From: Clostridiales bacterium
Lineage (GTDB): Bacteria; Bacillota; Clostridia; Christensenellales; Aristaeellaceae
Length of the DNA stretch: 35,169 nucleotides
NCBI GenBank assembly: GCA_029012285.1
Contig: JAQXLU010000005.1
Coordinates: 1-35,169 of the forward strand
Reading direction: 5' to 3'
Part shown: positions 16,280 through 24,621 of the stretch, in pieces
Layout of the letters: each line of letters starts with the position of its first letter
How positions within the stretch are numbered: the first letter of the stretch is position 1
The notes under the pieces: generated by a model
Told to the model about the DNA's origin: nothing
Seen by the model: the letters and a program-made list of their open reading frames with translations, nothing else
Database searches by the model: none
Made by a program: the position numbers and the translations under genes

Positions 16280-17764
16280 TTATTCCGTCACTGTTAGCTC
16301 AAACCAAAACCTCGTACCCTGCCCCACGGTGCTTTCCACGCCATACCTTGCCCCGTGCTTTTCCAGGATGCTCTGCACGATGGACAGTCCCAGGCCGCTG
16401 CCGATGACGGCCCGGCGGTGGCTCTCCTTGGCGCGGTAGTAGCGGTTCCAGATCAGGGGCAGCTCCTCCTCGGAGATGCCCTTGCCCGTGTCGCACACGT
16501 CGATGCGCACATGCCCGTCCGTGACCATTTGACGGATGGTCACGGTTTTGTCCTCGCCCGTGTAGGTCAGCGCATTGCCGATCAGGTTGTACACCACCTG
16601 TTCGATGCGCTCCTCGTCCGCCTGGACGGCAATGTGCTCATCCGGGGTGAAAATCAACCGGTAACCATCCTTCTCGGTCATACGGGCGACCCGCTGAACG
16701 ATGCGCTCCACCGCGTCCGTCAGGTCAAAGGCCGCGATGGAAAGCTCCGCGCTGCCCGCCTGCAAGCGGGAAAAATCCAGCAGCTCCGACACCAGGCTGG
16801 TCAGCCGGGCGGTTTCGTCAATGACGATTTGCAGATTTTCCGGGGTGGCCTCGCCGGGGATGTCCCGCATGACCTCCGCGTAGCCGCCGATCATCGTCAG
16901 CGGGGTGCGCAGGTCATGGCCGATGTTGGCGATCAATTCGTTTTGCAGCGCGTCCACCCGGCTGAGCTCCTTCGCAGCCAGCACGAGGGTCTGGTTCAAT
17001 TCCGCCATTTCCTTGTATTCGCTGCCGTGCTCCGGGGGATGGTATTCTCCCCGGGAGAGGCTGCGGGCGGCGTTGTTCGTCTCGATGATGGGCCGCGCCA
17101 GGCGGCGGGAGATCGTCAGCGCCAGCAGCACCGCGCCCAGCAGCACCACGATGGTGATGACCACCAGTTGGGTGCGCAGGGTGTCCACCGTGGCGTCCAG
17201 GGGGGTGATGATGGCGTTGAGCAGCAGATACCCCGTCGTGCCGTCGCCAAGGGTGACTCGCCGCACGCAGAGCAGCGCCTGCTGCTCGTCTTTCACCTGG
17301 GGGACATGCCCCTGGAAGCTGCGGGGATTAAACCGGTCGCCCATCTGCGGGGCCACGTTGAACAGTTCGGTCAGCACGCTGCCGTCCTCCGGCGCAAGGC
17401 TGCACCAGAAGGTGCGGTCCGCCTTGGACATGCGGTGGATCAGGCAATACTGGATGTCCTCGCTTGCGGCGATGGTCTTGCCGTGCTCGCTGAGCAGCAC
17501 GATGCACATGCCGCTGCGCCCGGCCAGGTGGTTCATCAGATCCTCCAGCTCGGCATTGTCGATATTGGCCGATAGCACGTCGGAGGTCTGGCGCATTTGA
17601 TAGGTCTTGCTCCAGCGGTAGAACTCATCCAGCAGCACGATCTGGAACACCCACAAAAGCGATAGCACCGCGACGACAAAAACCATCAGCGTCCGCATCA
17701 CCCGGTGGTGAATGCCGCGGTTTTCCCGGCAGAGCGGGGGTTGCCTTCTTGTGTTGGTCGCCAT
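16280..17764 (-). CDS. Sensor histidine kinase (OmpR-pair type)
   Basis: A 494-residue membrane sensor kinase. One membrane helix lies at about 24-45 and a second at about 195-215, enclosing an extracellular sensing domain of some 150 residues. HAMP follows (SRRLARPIIETNNAARSLSRGEY), then the dimerisation domain with the phosphorylated His283 in GHDLRTPLTMI. The ATPase domain shows N box NLIGNALTYT, G1 DTGKGI and G2 GSGLGL. The ATG at 17764 is chosen because AAAAGGA, overlapping the end of the regulator gene, is well placed; a TTG six codons upstream is less likely. It lies four bases behind the response regulator, so the two are translationally coupled. The stimulus is unknown. Confidence 0.95.
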   Translation of the reverse strand: MATNTRRQPPLCRENRGIHHRVMRTLMVFVVAVLSLLWVFQIVLLDEFYRWSKTYQMRQTSDVLSANIDNAELEDLMNHLAGRSGMCIVLLSEHGKTIAASEDIQYCLIHRMSKADRTFWCSLAPEDGSVLTELFNVAPQMGDRFNPRSFQGHVPQVKDEQQALLCVRRVTLGDGTTGYLLLNAIITPLDATVDTLRTQLVVITIVVLLGAVLLALTISRRLARPIIETNNAARSLSRGEYHPPEHGSEYKEMAELNQTLVLAAKELSRVDALQNELIANIGHDLRTPLTMIGGYAEVMRDIPGEATPENLQIVIDETARLTSLVSELLDFSRLQAGSAELSIAAFDLTDAVERIVQRVARMTEKDGYRLIFTPDEHIAVQADEERIEQVVYNLIGNALTYTGEDKTVTIRQMVTDGHVRIDVCDTGKGISEEELPLIWNRYYRAKESHRRAVIGSGLGLSIVQSILEKHGARYGVESTVGQGTRFWFELTVTE

Positions 17765-17768
17765 GCTG

Positions 17769-18440
17769 TCAGTCCTTTTCAAAGCGGTAGCCCACGCCCC
17801 GCAGCGTCGTGATGCGCTCGGCGCACGGGCCCAGGCTCTTGCGCAGGAGCTTGATGTGGGTGTCCAGCGTCCGATCGTCGCCGTAGAAATCGTAGCCCCA
17901 TACCTCGCTGATCAGCCGCTCCCTCGTCAGCGCGATGCCCCGGTTGCGCACCATGTAGAACAGCAGCTCGTACTCCTTGGGGGTCAGCTGCGTATCCTTG
18001 CCCCCGATGCTCACCCGGCGGGCGGTGAAGTCCACGGTCATGTCGCCCAGGGTGACGATTTCAGGCGTGTCCGCCGTGGCGCCGGAGACCCGCTTGAGGA
18101 TGGCGGCGATGCGCATCATCAGCTCCCTGGGGGAGAAGGGCTTGACCACATAGTCGTCCACGCCCAGTTCAAAGCCCCGCAGCCGGTCGTATTCCTCGCC
18201 CCTTGCGGTGAGCATGACGACCGGCACGTCGCTGCCCTTGCGGATCTCCCGCAGGGCGCTGAAGCCGTCCAGCTCGGGCATCATTACGTCCATGACGATC
18301 AGGTCGAACCTTCCGTCCCGGCAAAGCTGGACGGCCTCCATGCCATTGCCTGCTTCGGAGACCTGGTAGCCCTCGAACACGGCGTATTTGCGGATCAGCC
18401 CACGGATGTTGGTTTCGTCGTCCACAACCAGGATGTGCAT
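17769..18440 (-). CDS. OmpR/PhoB-family response regulator
   Basis: A 223-residue regulator. The receiver domain has the acidic pair near residues 7-8 (VVDDE), phospho-acceptor Asp51 (IVMDVMMPELDG), the LTARG switch Thr, and Lys in VVKPFSPREL. The C-terminal winged helix runs from about residue 125, with LTPKEYELLFYMVRNRG, RTLDTHIKLLRKSLG and TLRGVGYRFE. A start at 18440 gives seven bases between GGAGG and ATG; an ATG two codons earlier (18446) leaves only one base. It is the first gene of a pair with the kinase. Proteins of this class bind direct repeats about 11 bp apart, and such repeats occur at 32356-32383; a link between them is inference. Confidence 0.95.
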   Translation of the reverse strand: MHILVVDDETNIRGLIRKYAVFEGYQVSEAGNGMEAVQLCRDGRFDLIVMDVMMPELDGFSALREIRKGSDVPVVMLTARGEEYDRLRGFELGVDDYVVKPFSPRELMMRIAAILKRVSGATADTPEIVTLGDMTVDFTARRVSIGGKDTQLTPKEYELLFYMVRNRGIALTRERLISEVWGYDFYGDDRTLDTHIKLLRKSLGPCAERITTLRGVGYRFEKD

Positions 18441-18470
18441 CTTCATTCCTCCTGCAAGTTGGTTGAAATC

Positions 18471-18499
18471 AGTATACGGCCTTGCGCTCCGGATTGCAA
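18471..18499 (-). promoter_or_regulatory. Sigma-A promoter of the regulator-kinase pair
   Basis: On the minus strand TTGCAA (18494-18499), 17-bp spacer, TATACT (18471-18476), inside the 77-base gap behind the PDZ gene. Confidence 0.7.
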
Positions 18500-18517
18500 G
18501 CGCCTTTTTCGATCACC

Positions 18518-18865
18518 CTATCGGATGGGCAGCAGGAGATGCAGTTCCTTGCCATTGCGCTGCACGGTCAGCGGAATCGCCTCCTGCCCGGAGGATAGCA
18601 GCGCGTCCAGCCAGGCAAGTCCTGTAGCCTGGGAATCCCCGGAGGCGATCACCATGTCCCCGGGATGAACGTCCGCCCTGTCCGCGGCGGTGCCCTGGGT
18701 CACGGCCAGCACGTACAGGCCTTGCTCCTTTTCCAGCAGCATCAGCCCCAGGGCCGCGCTGGAGGTCTCCGCAGGGCGCGGCGTATCCCGGCGCAGCCCC
18801 AGAGATAGCCCCGCCAGCAGGAGCAACAGCACTGCTGCCGCCGCCCATCCCCATCGTCTTCGCAC
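18518..18865 (-). CDS. Small membrane-anchored PDZ-domain protein
   Basis: A 115-residue protein: a basic N-terminus (RRRWGW), one membrane helix (AAAAVLLLLLAGLSLGL, about 7-24) and a single PDZ-like domain outside the membrane (GLYVLAVTQGTAADRADVHPGDMVIASGD, then a C-terminal strand). No protease domain is attached. I chose a GTG start at 18865 because AAAGGAGG lies nine bases upstream; an ATG ten codons earlier has no ribosome binding site. It may present or tether peptides for a separate protease, or modulate the neighbouring kinase; both are guesses. It runs in the same direction as the regulator-kinase pair, 77 bases ahead of it, and diverges from the TraX-like gene. I see no convincing promoter of its own. 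Confidence 0.75.
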   Translation of the reverse strand: MRRRWGWAAAAVLLLLLAGLSLGLRRDTPRPAETSSAALGLMLLEKEQGLYVLAVTQGTAADRADVHPGDMVIASGDSQATGLAWLDALLSSGQEAIPLTVQRNGKELHLLLPIR

Positions 18866-18931
18866 AGCAAGTCCCCTCCTTTCGGTCGGGCACATCCTAT
18901 CATCTCTGGGTGATGGGTAGGTGAAATCGGC

Positions 18932-18960
18932 TTGATTCTCCCTTGAATTTGCGGTATACT
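18932..18960 (+). promoter_or_regulatory. Sigma-A promoter of the traX-met operon
   Basis: TTGATT (18932-18937), 17-bp spacer, TATACT (18955-18960). The leader to the first start codon is only about 23 bases, too short for an S-box or cobalamin riboswitch. Confidence 0.75.
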
Positions 18961-18989
18961 GGCAGGGATTTAATTGCGAGGTGATGATG

Positions 18990-19790
18990 ATGACGGGCAA
19001 AACGCGCTTAATCGACGGGAACTCCAACACCGCCATGCTGAAAATCATCGCGCTGATCTTTATGTGCATGGATCACGCGGGGAAGATGTGCTTCCCGCAG
19101 ATCCCCGAAATGCGAATTCTGGGGCGCATCGCCTATCCGCTCTATGCCTGGTGTCTGGTGGTGGGCGCCTGCCATACCCGCTCCTTTCCCAAGTACCTGG
19201 GGCGCATCGCCCTCATCGGCCTCATTTCCCAGCCGCTGTATATGGTCGCGCTCGATCATCCGGTGGAGAAGTTCAATATTTTCCTCACCCTGTTCGTCGC
19301 GCTGCTGGGCTTGTGGGGGCTGCGGGAGAGGAAGCTCCTCAGTCAGTTCTGGGCGCCGGTGGCTGCGCTGGCGCTCGCCCAGCTCCTCCAGGTGGATTAC
19401 GGCTGGAAGGGCGTGCTGCTGGTGTTCCTTCTCTATGCGGTGCGGGACACCCGGGCGGGCATCGCGGCGGTGATGATTGCCTTTTGCCTGTTCTGGGGCA
19501 GCTCGTCGTCGCTGGTGACCAGCTTCTTCGGGCTGAGGCTGGACGGGCTGTTCCGCAGCGACCTGGGCGGCATCTTCACAGCCGCGCTGCGCCTGCAGGG
19601 GCTTGCCATCCTGGCGCTGCCGCTGCTGCTTATGCGTCTGCCGGGCCGCGTCAGACTTCCCCAATGGGCGGGCTATGCGCTCTACCCGGCGCACCTCGTG
19701 TTGCTCATCCTGCTGGAATACGCCCTGGGCGTGACCGTCCACTGGGAGCACATCACCAATGCGTGGCAGCAGCTCCTGGCGCTGCTCTGA
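18990..19790 (+). CDS. TraX family membrane protein
   Basis: A 266-residue polytopic membrane protein with about eight predicted helices, matching the TraX family named after the F-pilin acetylase. NTAMLKIIALIFMCMDHAGKM near the start, followed by GRIAYPLYAWCLVVGA, is characteristic. Chromosomal members in Firmicutes are common and have no proven substrate; acyl transfer to a surface molecule is presumed. There are several in-frame starts (GTG 18981, ATG 18984, 18987, 18990); I chose 18990 for its spacing to GAGGTG. It is the first gene of a five-gene unit, 12 bases before the nucleotidyltransferase. Confidence 0.88.
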   Translation: MTGKTRLIDGNSNTAMLKIIALIFMCMDHAGKMCFPQIPEMRILGRIAYPLYAWCLVVGACHTRSFPKYLGRIALIGLISQPLYMVALDHPVEKFNIFLTLFVALLGLWGLRERKLLSQFWAPVAALALAQLLQVDYGWKGVLLVFLLYAVRDTRAGIAAVMIAFCLFWGSSSSLVTSFFGLRLDGLFRSDLGGIFTAALRLQGLAILALPLLLMRLPGRVRLPQWAGYALYPAHLVLLILLEYALGVTVHWEHITNAWQQLLALL

Positions 19791-19802
19791 TCGGAGGCAT
19801 CT

Positions 19803-20591
19803 ATGCTTGAACCCCGCATGCGGCTGGCCATCAACACCATGGCCGTGAGCATCCAGCGCATCCTGGCGGATGCTCAGCCCAGCATCTACCTGTATGGCTC
19901 TGTTCCCGCAGAGGATTACCAGCAGGGCTGGAGCGACATCGATCTGCTGGTGCTTACGGAGAAAAAGATCACCCAGGCGCAGGCGGATAAGCTGCTCCAT
20001 CTCCGGCAGCACCTGATGGCCTGCGACCCGGATACCCCCTACTACCGCCTCTTTGAGGGCGGCATGCTCGACCTGGGCAGCTTCCTCACGGGGGAGGAGA
20101 CCTGTGTGGTCTACTGGGGCACATCGGGCGAGCGCATCAAGCCCACCCACGCCTTCTCTGCCTTTGATCGGGCGTCGCTGCTCCAGCATGGGCAGCTGCT
20201 GCTGGGCAGGGACGTCCGCCGCCACCTGGAAATGCCTGATTTCCAGGAAATCGTCGCCGCTGTCGTCACCTACCTGAACGTCATCCGGGCACACGGCGCG
20301 GGCAGCCGCAGCATCTACGCCTTCGGATGGCTGTTGGATATTGCCCGGTGCCTGTCCACCCTGGTCAACGGGCGGACGACCACCAAGACCGCTGCCGCCC
20401 AGTGGGCGCTGGACGAGCACATCTGCCCCTGCCCGGAGGAATTGTCGATGGCGCTGACCGTCCGCCGCCAGCCGGAGCTCATCCGCGACCCCCAGGTGCT
20501 GGACTACGCCGAGGGCCTGACTGATGCCATCACCCGCTTTGCCGACATGCTGGAATATGTGCTGAGCACAGGGGTGAAGAAGCCCAAATGA
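19803..20591 (+). CDS. Nucleotidyltransferase-domain protein (aminoglycoside adenylyltransferase-like)
   Basis: A 262-residue protein with the polymerase-beta-type nucleotidyltransferase signature: YGS (32-33 = GS) followed after a short loop by SDIDLLVL with Asp45 and Asp47 as metal ligands. The C-terminal helical part (about 130-262) resembles the accessory domain of AadA-type or DUF4111 proteins. Members of this group adenylylate small molecules such as aminoglycosides, but most chromosomal ones have no known substrate. Without the diagnostic resistance-enzyme residues I would not call it a resistance gene. The ATG at 19803 has GGAGG five bases upstream. It sits between traX and the methionine genes in one transcription unit. 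Confidence 0.75.
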   Translation: MLEPRMRLAINTMAVSIQRILADAQPSIYLYGSVPAEDYQQGWSDIDLLVLTEKKITQAQADKLLHLRQHLMACDPDTPYYRLFEGGMLDLGSFLTGEETCVVYWGTSGERIKPTHAFSAFDRASLLQHGQLLLGRDVRRHLEMPDFQEIVAAVVTYLNVIRAHGAGSRSIYAFGWLLDIARCLSTLVNGRTTTKTAAAQWALDEHICPCPEELSMALTVRRQPELIRDPQVLDYAEGLTDAITRFADMLEYVLSTGVKKPK

Positions 20592-20626
20592 TGCAGCAGG
20601 AGCAACCATGTGCCGGAGGTGCCCTC

Positions 20627-21250
20627 ATGAAGCCAAGCATTGACGAAGCCCTGCGCTACCTCGGCGCGGGCAATGGCGCGGATGAAGCCCTCCACGCGCA
20701 GCTGTCCGCCCTGGCCCGGGAGCTGGAACAGCGCATCACGCCCCGTTTTGCCTGGGCGCTGACGGAGGTTTCCACTCTTGATTTGCCCGGCGAAACCGCT
20801 GCCCAGCTGCTGGCGGACTGCCGGGAGGCCTGCGTCCTCGTCTGCACCCTCGGGGCAGAGTTTGACGGCTGGGTGCGCCAGCTGCAGCTGCGCGACATGG
20901 GCCGCGCCGTCATGCTGGACGCGCTGGGCAGCGCCTATGTGGAGGCGGGCTGCGACGCGGCGGAGGACGCCATCCGTGCCCGCTTTCCCGGCAAATACCT
21001 GACCGACCGGTTTTCCCCCGGCTACGGCGATCTTCCCCTGACTGTGCAGCCCCGCTTGATCCGTTTGGCCGGGGCTGCGCGCCTCGGCGTGACCTTGACG
21101 GATTCCCTGCTGATGAATCCCCAAAAGAGCGTGACCGCCGTGGTCGGCCTGGCGGGTGTCCCCCAGCGGGCACGAATCCGCGGCTGCCAGGCCTGCGTCA
21201 TGCGGGCCACCTGTAATCTGCGAAAGGCTGGTACACCCTGCCATGAATGA
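20627..21250 (+). CDS. Free-standing methionine synthase activation-domain protein
   Basis: A 207-residue protein equivalent to the C-terminal AdoMet-binding reactivation domain of large MetH. The AdoMet-binding loop appears as RFSPGYGDLP (Arg128 onward), matching the RxxPGY pattern of MetH. It ends in a Cys-rich tail (CQACVMRATC). It should reductively methylate cob(II)alamin on MetH, using S-adenosylmethionine and an electron donor. The ATG at 20627 has GGAGGT six bases upstream; earlier in-frame ATGs overlapping the previous stop lack one. The 3' end overlaps metH by eight bases, so the two halves of the enzyme are translationally coupled. Confidence 0.9.
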   Translation: MKPSIDEALRYLGAGNGADEALHAQLSALARELEQRITPRFAWALTEVSTLDLPGETAAQLLADCREACVLVCTLGAEFDGWVRQLQLRDMGRAVMLDALGSAYVEAGCDAAEDAIRARFPGKYLTDRFSPGYGDLPLTVQPRLIRLAGAARLGVTLTDSLLMNPQKSVTAVVGLAGVPQRARIRGCQACVMRATCNLRKAGTPCHE

Positions 21251-23594
21251 TTTGTTTCGTACGGACAAGCTGCTTTACCTGGATGGCGCGATGGGCACCA
21301 TGCTCCATCGCGCGGGGCTCAGGCCCGGTGAATTGCCGGAGCTGCTGGCCCTGACCAACCCCGATTTGCTCACGGGCATCCACCGCCAGTATGTGGAGGC
21401 GGGGGCGGATGTCGTCTACGCCAATACCTTCGGCGCGAACCGCCGCAAGCTCCGTCCCCTGGGGGTGACGGTGGAGGAGGTCGTGCGCGCCGCCATGGCC
21501 GCCGCGAAAAAGGCCTGCGCGGGCACGTCCGCCAGGGTCGCGCTGGACATCGGCCCCTTGGGCGAGCTCCTGGAGCCCCTGGGCACGCTGGATTTTTCCG
21601 CCGCCGTGGACATGTTTGCCGAATTGGTCGAGGCAGGCGTGCAATCGGGGGCTGACCTCATCGCCATTGAAACCATGACCGATCTGCAGGAGGCCCGGGC
21701 GGCCCTCATCGCCGCGAAGGAGCGCAGCGAATTGCCAGTGCTCGTCACCATGAGCTTTGACGAGAACGGCCGCACCTTCACCGGCTGCACCGCCGCGTCC
21801 ATGGCGGCGACGCTCACCGGGCTGGGTGCGGACGCTATCGGGCTGAACTGCTCCCTGGGCCCCAAGCAGCTGCTGCCCATCCTGCGTGACATCTGCCAGC
21901 GCACCCCGCTGCCGGTTATCGCCAAGCCCAACGCGGGCTTGCCTGATCCGGTGGACGGGCATTATGACCTTTCCCCGGAGGAATTCGCCGATGCCATGGC
22001 GGAGGCCGTCGCGGCGGGCGTGTCCATCGTGGGCGGCTGCTGCGGCACGGATCCAAGCTACATCCGCGCGCTGCATGAGCGCGTGCAGGACATGAAGATC
22101 GGCGTGCGGGAGATACCGCCGCGCTCCCTGGTGTGCACCGCGACCCGGGCTGTGGAGATTGACGGCGTGCGGGTGATTGGCGAGCGCATCAATCCCACCG
22201 GCAAGAAGCGCTTCCAGCAGGCGCTGCTGTCGGACGATCTGGACTACATCGTCGACGTGGCCATCCAGCAGGAGGACGCGGGCGCGGACATTTTGGATGT
22301 GAACGTGGGCTATCCTGGCGTGGACGAGGTGACCATGCTGCCCCGGGTGGTGAAGAAGCTGCAGGAGGCCACCGCGCTGCCCCTGCAGCTGGATTCATCC
22401 AACCCCGAGGCTATCGAGGCTGCGCTGCGCGTCTATTGCGGCAAGGCGGCGGTGAACTCCGTCAACGGCGACAAGCAGGTGCTGGAGCGGGTGCTTCCCA
22501 TCGTGAAGAAGTATGGCGCGTGCGTGGTGGGCTTGACCCTGGACGAAGGGGGACTTCCAACCACAGCCCAGCAGCGGCTGGACATCGCCGCTCGCATCCT
22601 GGATGCGGCGACGGCTCACGGCATCCCCCGGCAGGACCTGTGGATCGACTGCCTGACGCTGACCGTTTCCGCCCAGCAGGAGCAGGCCGAGGCCACCCTG
22701 GAAGCCCTCCGCCGGGTCACGCAGGAATTGGGGCTTCGCACAGTGCTGGGAGTGTCGAACATCTCCTTCGGGCTGCCCAACCGGCTGCTGATGGCCCAGA
22801 CCTTCCTGGTGCGGGCGCTGTCTGCCGGGCTGACGCTGCCCATCATCAACCCCAATCAGAAAGAGATGCTGGACGCGATCGCTGCCTTCCGGGTGCTCAG
22901 CGGGGAGGACGCGGGCTGTCGCGCCTATGTGGCGCGCTTTGCCGATGCCACCGCACCGACCCCGGCTGGCGCGTCCCAAGCCATGACCCTGGAGGAATCC
23001 ATCCTCCGCGGCCTGAAGGGCGACGCGGCCCGCCTGGCGAAGGCGGCGCTGACCGAGCAGTCCGGCCTTGCCCTGGTGGAGTGCTGCCTGATTCCCGCAC
23101 TGGACAAGGTGGGCGCACAATACGAGGCTGGGCGGGCCTTCCTGCCCCAGCTGCTGTCCGCAGCCCAGGCGGCGCAGGCGGTGTTCGCTGTCATTCAGGA
23201 TAGCCTGGGCGCGCAGGAGGAGACCATCCGCCGCGAGCGCGTCCTGATCGCCACCGTGAAGGGCGACATTCACGACATCGGCAAGAACATCGTCAAAACC
23301 GTGATGAGCAATTACGGCTACGACGTGCTGGATTTAGGCCGCGACGTGCCCCCGGAAACCATTGTGGAAGCCGCCGCGCGGGAGCACATCCGCCTGGTGG
23401 GCCTGTCCGCGCTGATGACCACCACCCTCCCCGCGATGGAGGAAACCGTCCGCCAGCTGAGGCAGCTGCCCCAGCCCCCCGCGATCATGCTGGGCGGCGC
23501 GGTGGTGACCGCCGAATACGCCGCGCAGCTGGGCGCTTTCTACGCCAGGGACGCCAAGGCTGCGGTGGAAATCGCCCGAAGGGTGCTTGAATAA
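21243..23594 (+). CDS. metH: Cobalamin-dependent methionine synthase, activation domain absent
   Basis: A 783-residue MetH, about 440 residues shorter than the E. coli protein. Module order: the homocysteine S-methyltransferase barrel with the three zinc cysteines Cys203 (GLNCSLGP), Cys266 and Cys267 (GGCCGTD); the pterin-binding barrel (VIGERINPTGKK, DVNVGYPGVDE); the cap domain; and the B12 domain with the DxHxxG motif GDIHDIGKN (His677, the lower cobalt ligand). The reactivation domain is encoded by the preceding gene. The start at 21243 overlaps that gene; it has no good ribosome binding site of its own, consistent with coupling. It transfers the methyl group from methyl-tetrahydrofolate to homocysteine. 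No cobalamin riboswitch is visible. Confidence 0.97.
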   Translation: MNDLFRTDKLLYLDGAMGTMLHRAGLRPGELPELLALTNPDLLTGIHRQYVEAGADVVYANTFGANRRKLRPLGVTVEEVVRAAMAAAKKACAGTSARVALDIGPLGELLEPLGTLDFSAAVDMFAELVEAGVQSGADLIAIETMTDLQEARAALIAAKERSELPVLVTMSFDENGRTFTGCTAASMAATLTGLGADAIGLNCSLGPKQLLPILRDICQRTPLPVIAKPNAGLPDPVDGHYDLSPEEFADAMAEAVAAGVSIVGGCCGTDPSYIRALHERVQDMKIGVREIPPRSLVCTATRAVEIDGVRVIGERINPTGKKRFQQALLSDDLDYIVDVAIQQEDAGADILDVNVGYPGVDEVTMLPRVVKKLQEATALPLQLDSSNPEAIEAALRVYCGKAAVNSVNGDKQVLERVLPIVKKYGACVVGLTLDEGGLPTTAQQRLDIAARILDAATAHGIPRQDLWIDCLTLTVSAQQEQAEATLEALRRVTQELGLRTVLGVSNISFGLPNRLLMAQTFLVRALSAGLTLPIINPNQKEMLDAIAAFRVLSGEDAGCRAYVARFADATAPTPAGASQAMTLEESILRGLKGDAARLAKAALTEQSGLALVECCLIPALDKVGAQYEAGRAFLPQLLSAAQAAQAVFAVIQDSLGAQEETIRRERVLIATVKGDIHDIGKNIVKTVMSNYGYDVLDLGRDVPPETIVEAAAREHIRLVGLSALMTTTLPAMEETVRQLRQLPQPPAIMLGGAVVTAEYAAQLGAFYARDAKAAVEIARRVLE

Positions 23595-23612
23595 ATCGAC
23601 GAGGTGAAGCCC

Positions 23613-24575
23613 ATGCCCATCAAGATTCCCAACGACCTGCCCGCCGCCGCGAAGCTGCGGAGTGAGAACATCTTCGTCATGGCTGCCGACCGCGCCATCA
23701 CCCAGGATATTCGTCCGCTAAGGCTCCTGCTCCTGAACCTGATGCCCACCAAGGTCACCACAGAAACCCAGCTAGCCCGGCTGCTGGGCAACACGCCGCT
23801 GCAGGTGGAAATGGATCTGCTGATGGTGGAGTCCCACGTGAGCAAGAACACCTCCGCCGAGCACATGCTGGCCTTCTACAAGACCTTCGACCAGGTGCGT
23901 GACAACACCTACGACGGCATGGTCATCACTGGTGCGCCGGTGGAGCAACTGCCCTTTGAGCAGGTGGACTACTGGGCGGAGCTGTGCGACATCTTCGAGT
24001 GGACAAAGACCCATGTGACCTCCACCTTTCACATCTGCTGGGGGGCGCAGGCGGGGCTGTACTATCACTGGGGCATCCCCAAGAGGCAGCTGCCCAGGAA
24101 GCTCTCCGGCGTGTACCGTCATCGGGTGACGCACCGCAACAGCATCCTCTTCCGCGGCTTTGATGATACCTTCATGGTCCCCCAAAGCCGCTACACCACC
24201 GTGGACAGGGAGGATATCCTATCTAGGCCCGAGCTGAAAATCCTTGCCGAATCCGATGAAGCGGGGGTATACGCCATTTCCACCCACGGTGGACGGCAGA
24301 TTTTCATCACCGGGCACTCGGAGTATGACGCGGACACGCTGCGCAACGAGTATCTGCGGGATCAGCAAGCCGGGCTGAATCCGGATGTGCCCGTCAACTA
24401 TTTCCCGGGGGATGACGATGCCCGCGAGCCGGTATGCACCTGGCGCTCCAGCGCGAATCTTCTGTACTGCAACTGGCTGAACTACTTTGTGTACCAGTCC
24501 ACGCCCTATGATCTGAGCAAGGTTGGCCTGGTGCTGATGGACGATCATATGCCTGCCTGGATCAGGCAGAATTGA
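23613..24575 (+). CDS. metA: Homoserine O-acyltransferase, predicted acetyl-specific
   Basis: A 320-residue MetA that activates homoserine at the first step of methionine synthesis. The catalytic residues fall at the same numbers as in well-studied MetA proteins: Cys142 ([10 protein letters not shown]), His235 and Glu237 (TGHSEYD). Residue 111 is Glu (GAPVEQ). In characterised MetA proteins Glu at this position goes with acetyl-CoA and Gly with succinyl-CoA, so O-acetylhomoserine is the predicted product despite the usual 'succinyltransferase' label. The ATG at 23613 has GAGGTGA five bases upstream and follows metH by 18 bases. It is the last gene of the operon, closed by a strong terminator. 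Confidence 0.95.
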   Translation: MPIKIPNDLPAAAKLRSENIFVMAADRAITQDIRPLRLLLLNLMPTKVTTETQLARLLGNTPLQVEMDLLMVESHVSKNTSAEHMLAFYKTFDQVRDNTYDGMVITGAPVEQLPFEQVDYWAELCDIFEWTKTHVTSTFHICWGAQAGLYYHWGIPKRQLPRKLSGVYRHRVTHRNSILFRGFDDTFMVPQSRYTTVDREDILSRPELKILAESDEAGVYAISTHGGRQIFITGHSEYDADTLRNEYLRDQQAGLNPDVPVNYFPGDDDAREPVCTWRSSANLLYCNWLNYFVYQSTPYDLSKVGLVLMDDHMPAWIRQN

Positions 24576-24580
24576 GGAGG

Positions 24581-24613
24581 AAGCCCTTCCGCGCGTGCGG
24601 AGGGGCTTTCTTG
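24581..24613 (+). terminator. Terminator of the traX-met operon
   Basis: A 12-bp stem (24581-24592 with 24597-24608, one G-T pair), tetraloop GCGT, then TCTT. Confidence 0.9.
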
Positions 24614-24621
24614 TGGGATGA

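Noticed and set aside
18932..18989. Possible SAM or cobalamin riboswitch for the methionine genes
   Set aside because: The leader is only about 25 bases and neither consensus is present.
19803..20591. Aminoglycoside resistance gene
   Set aside because: Only the general nucleotidyltransferase signature is present; the chromosomal operon with methionine genes gives no sign of a mobile resistance cassette.
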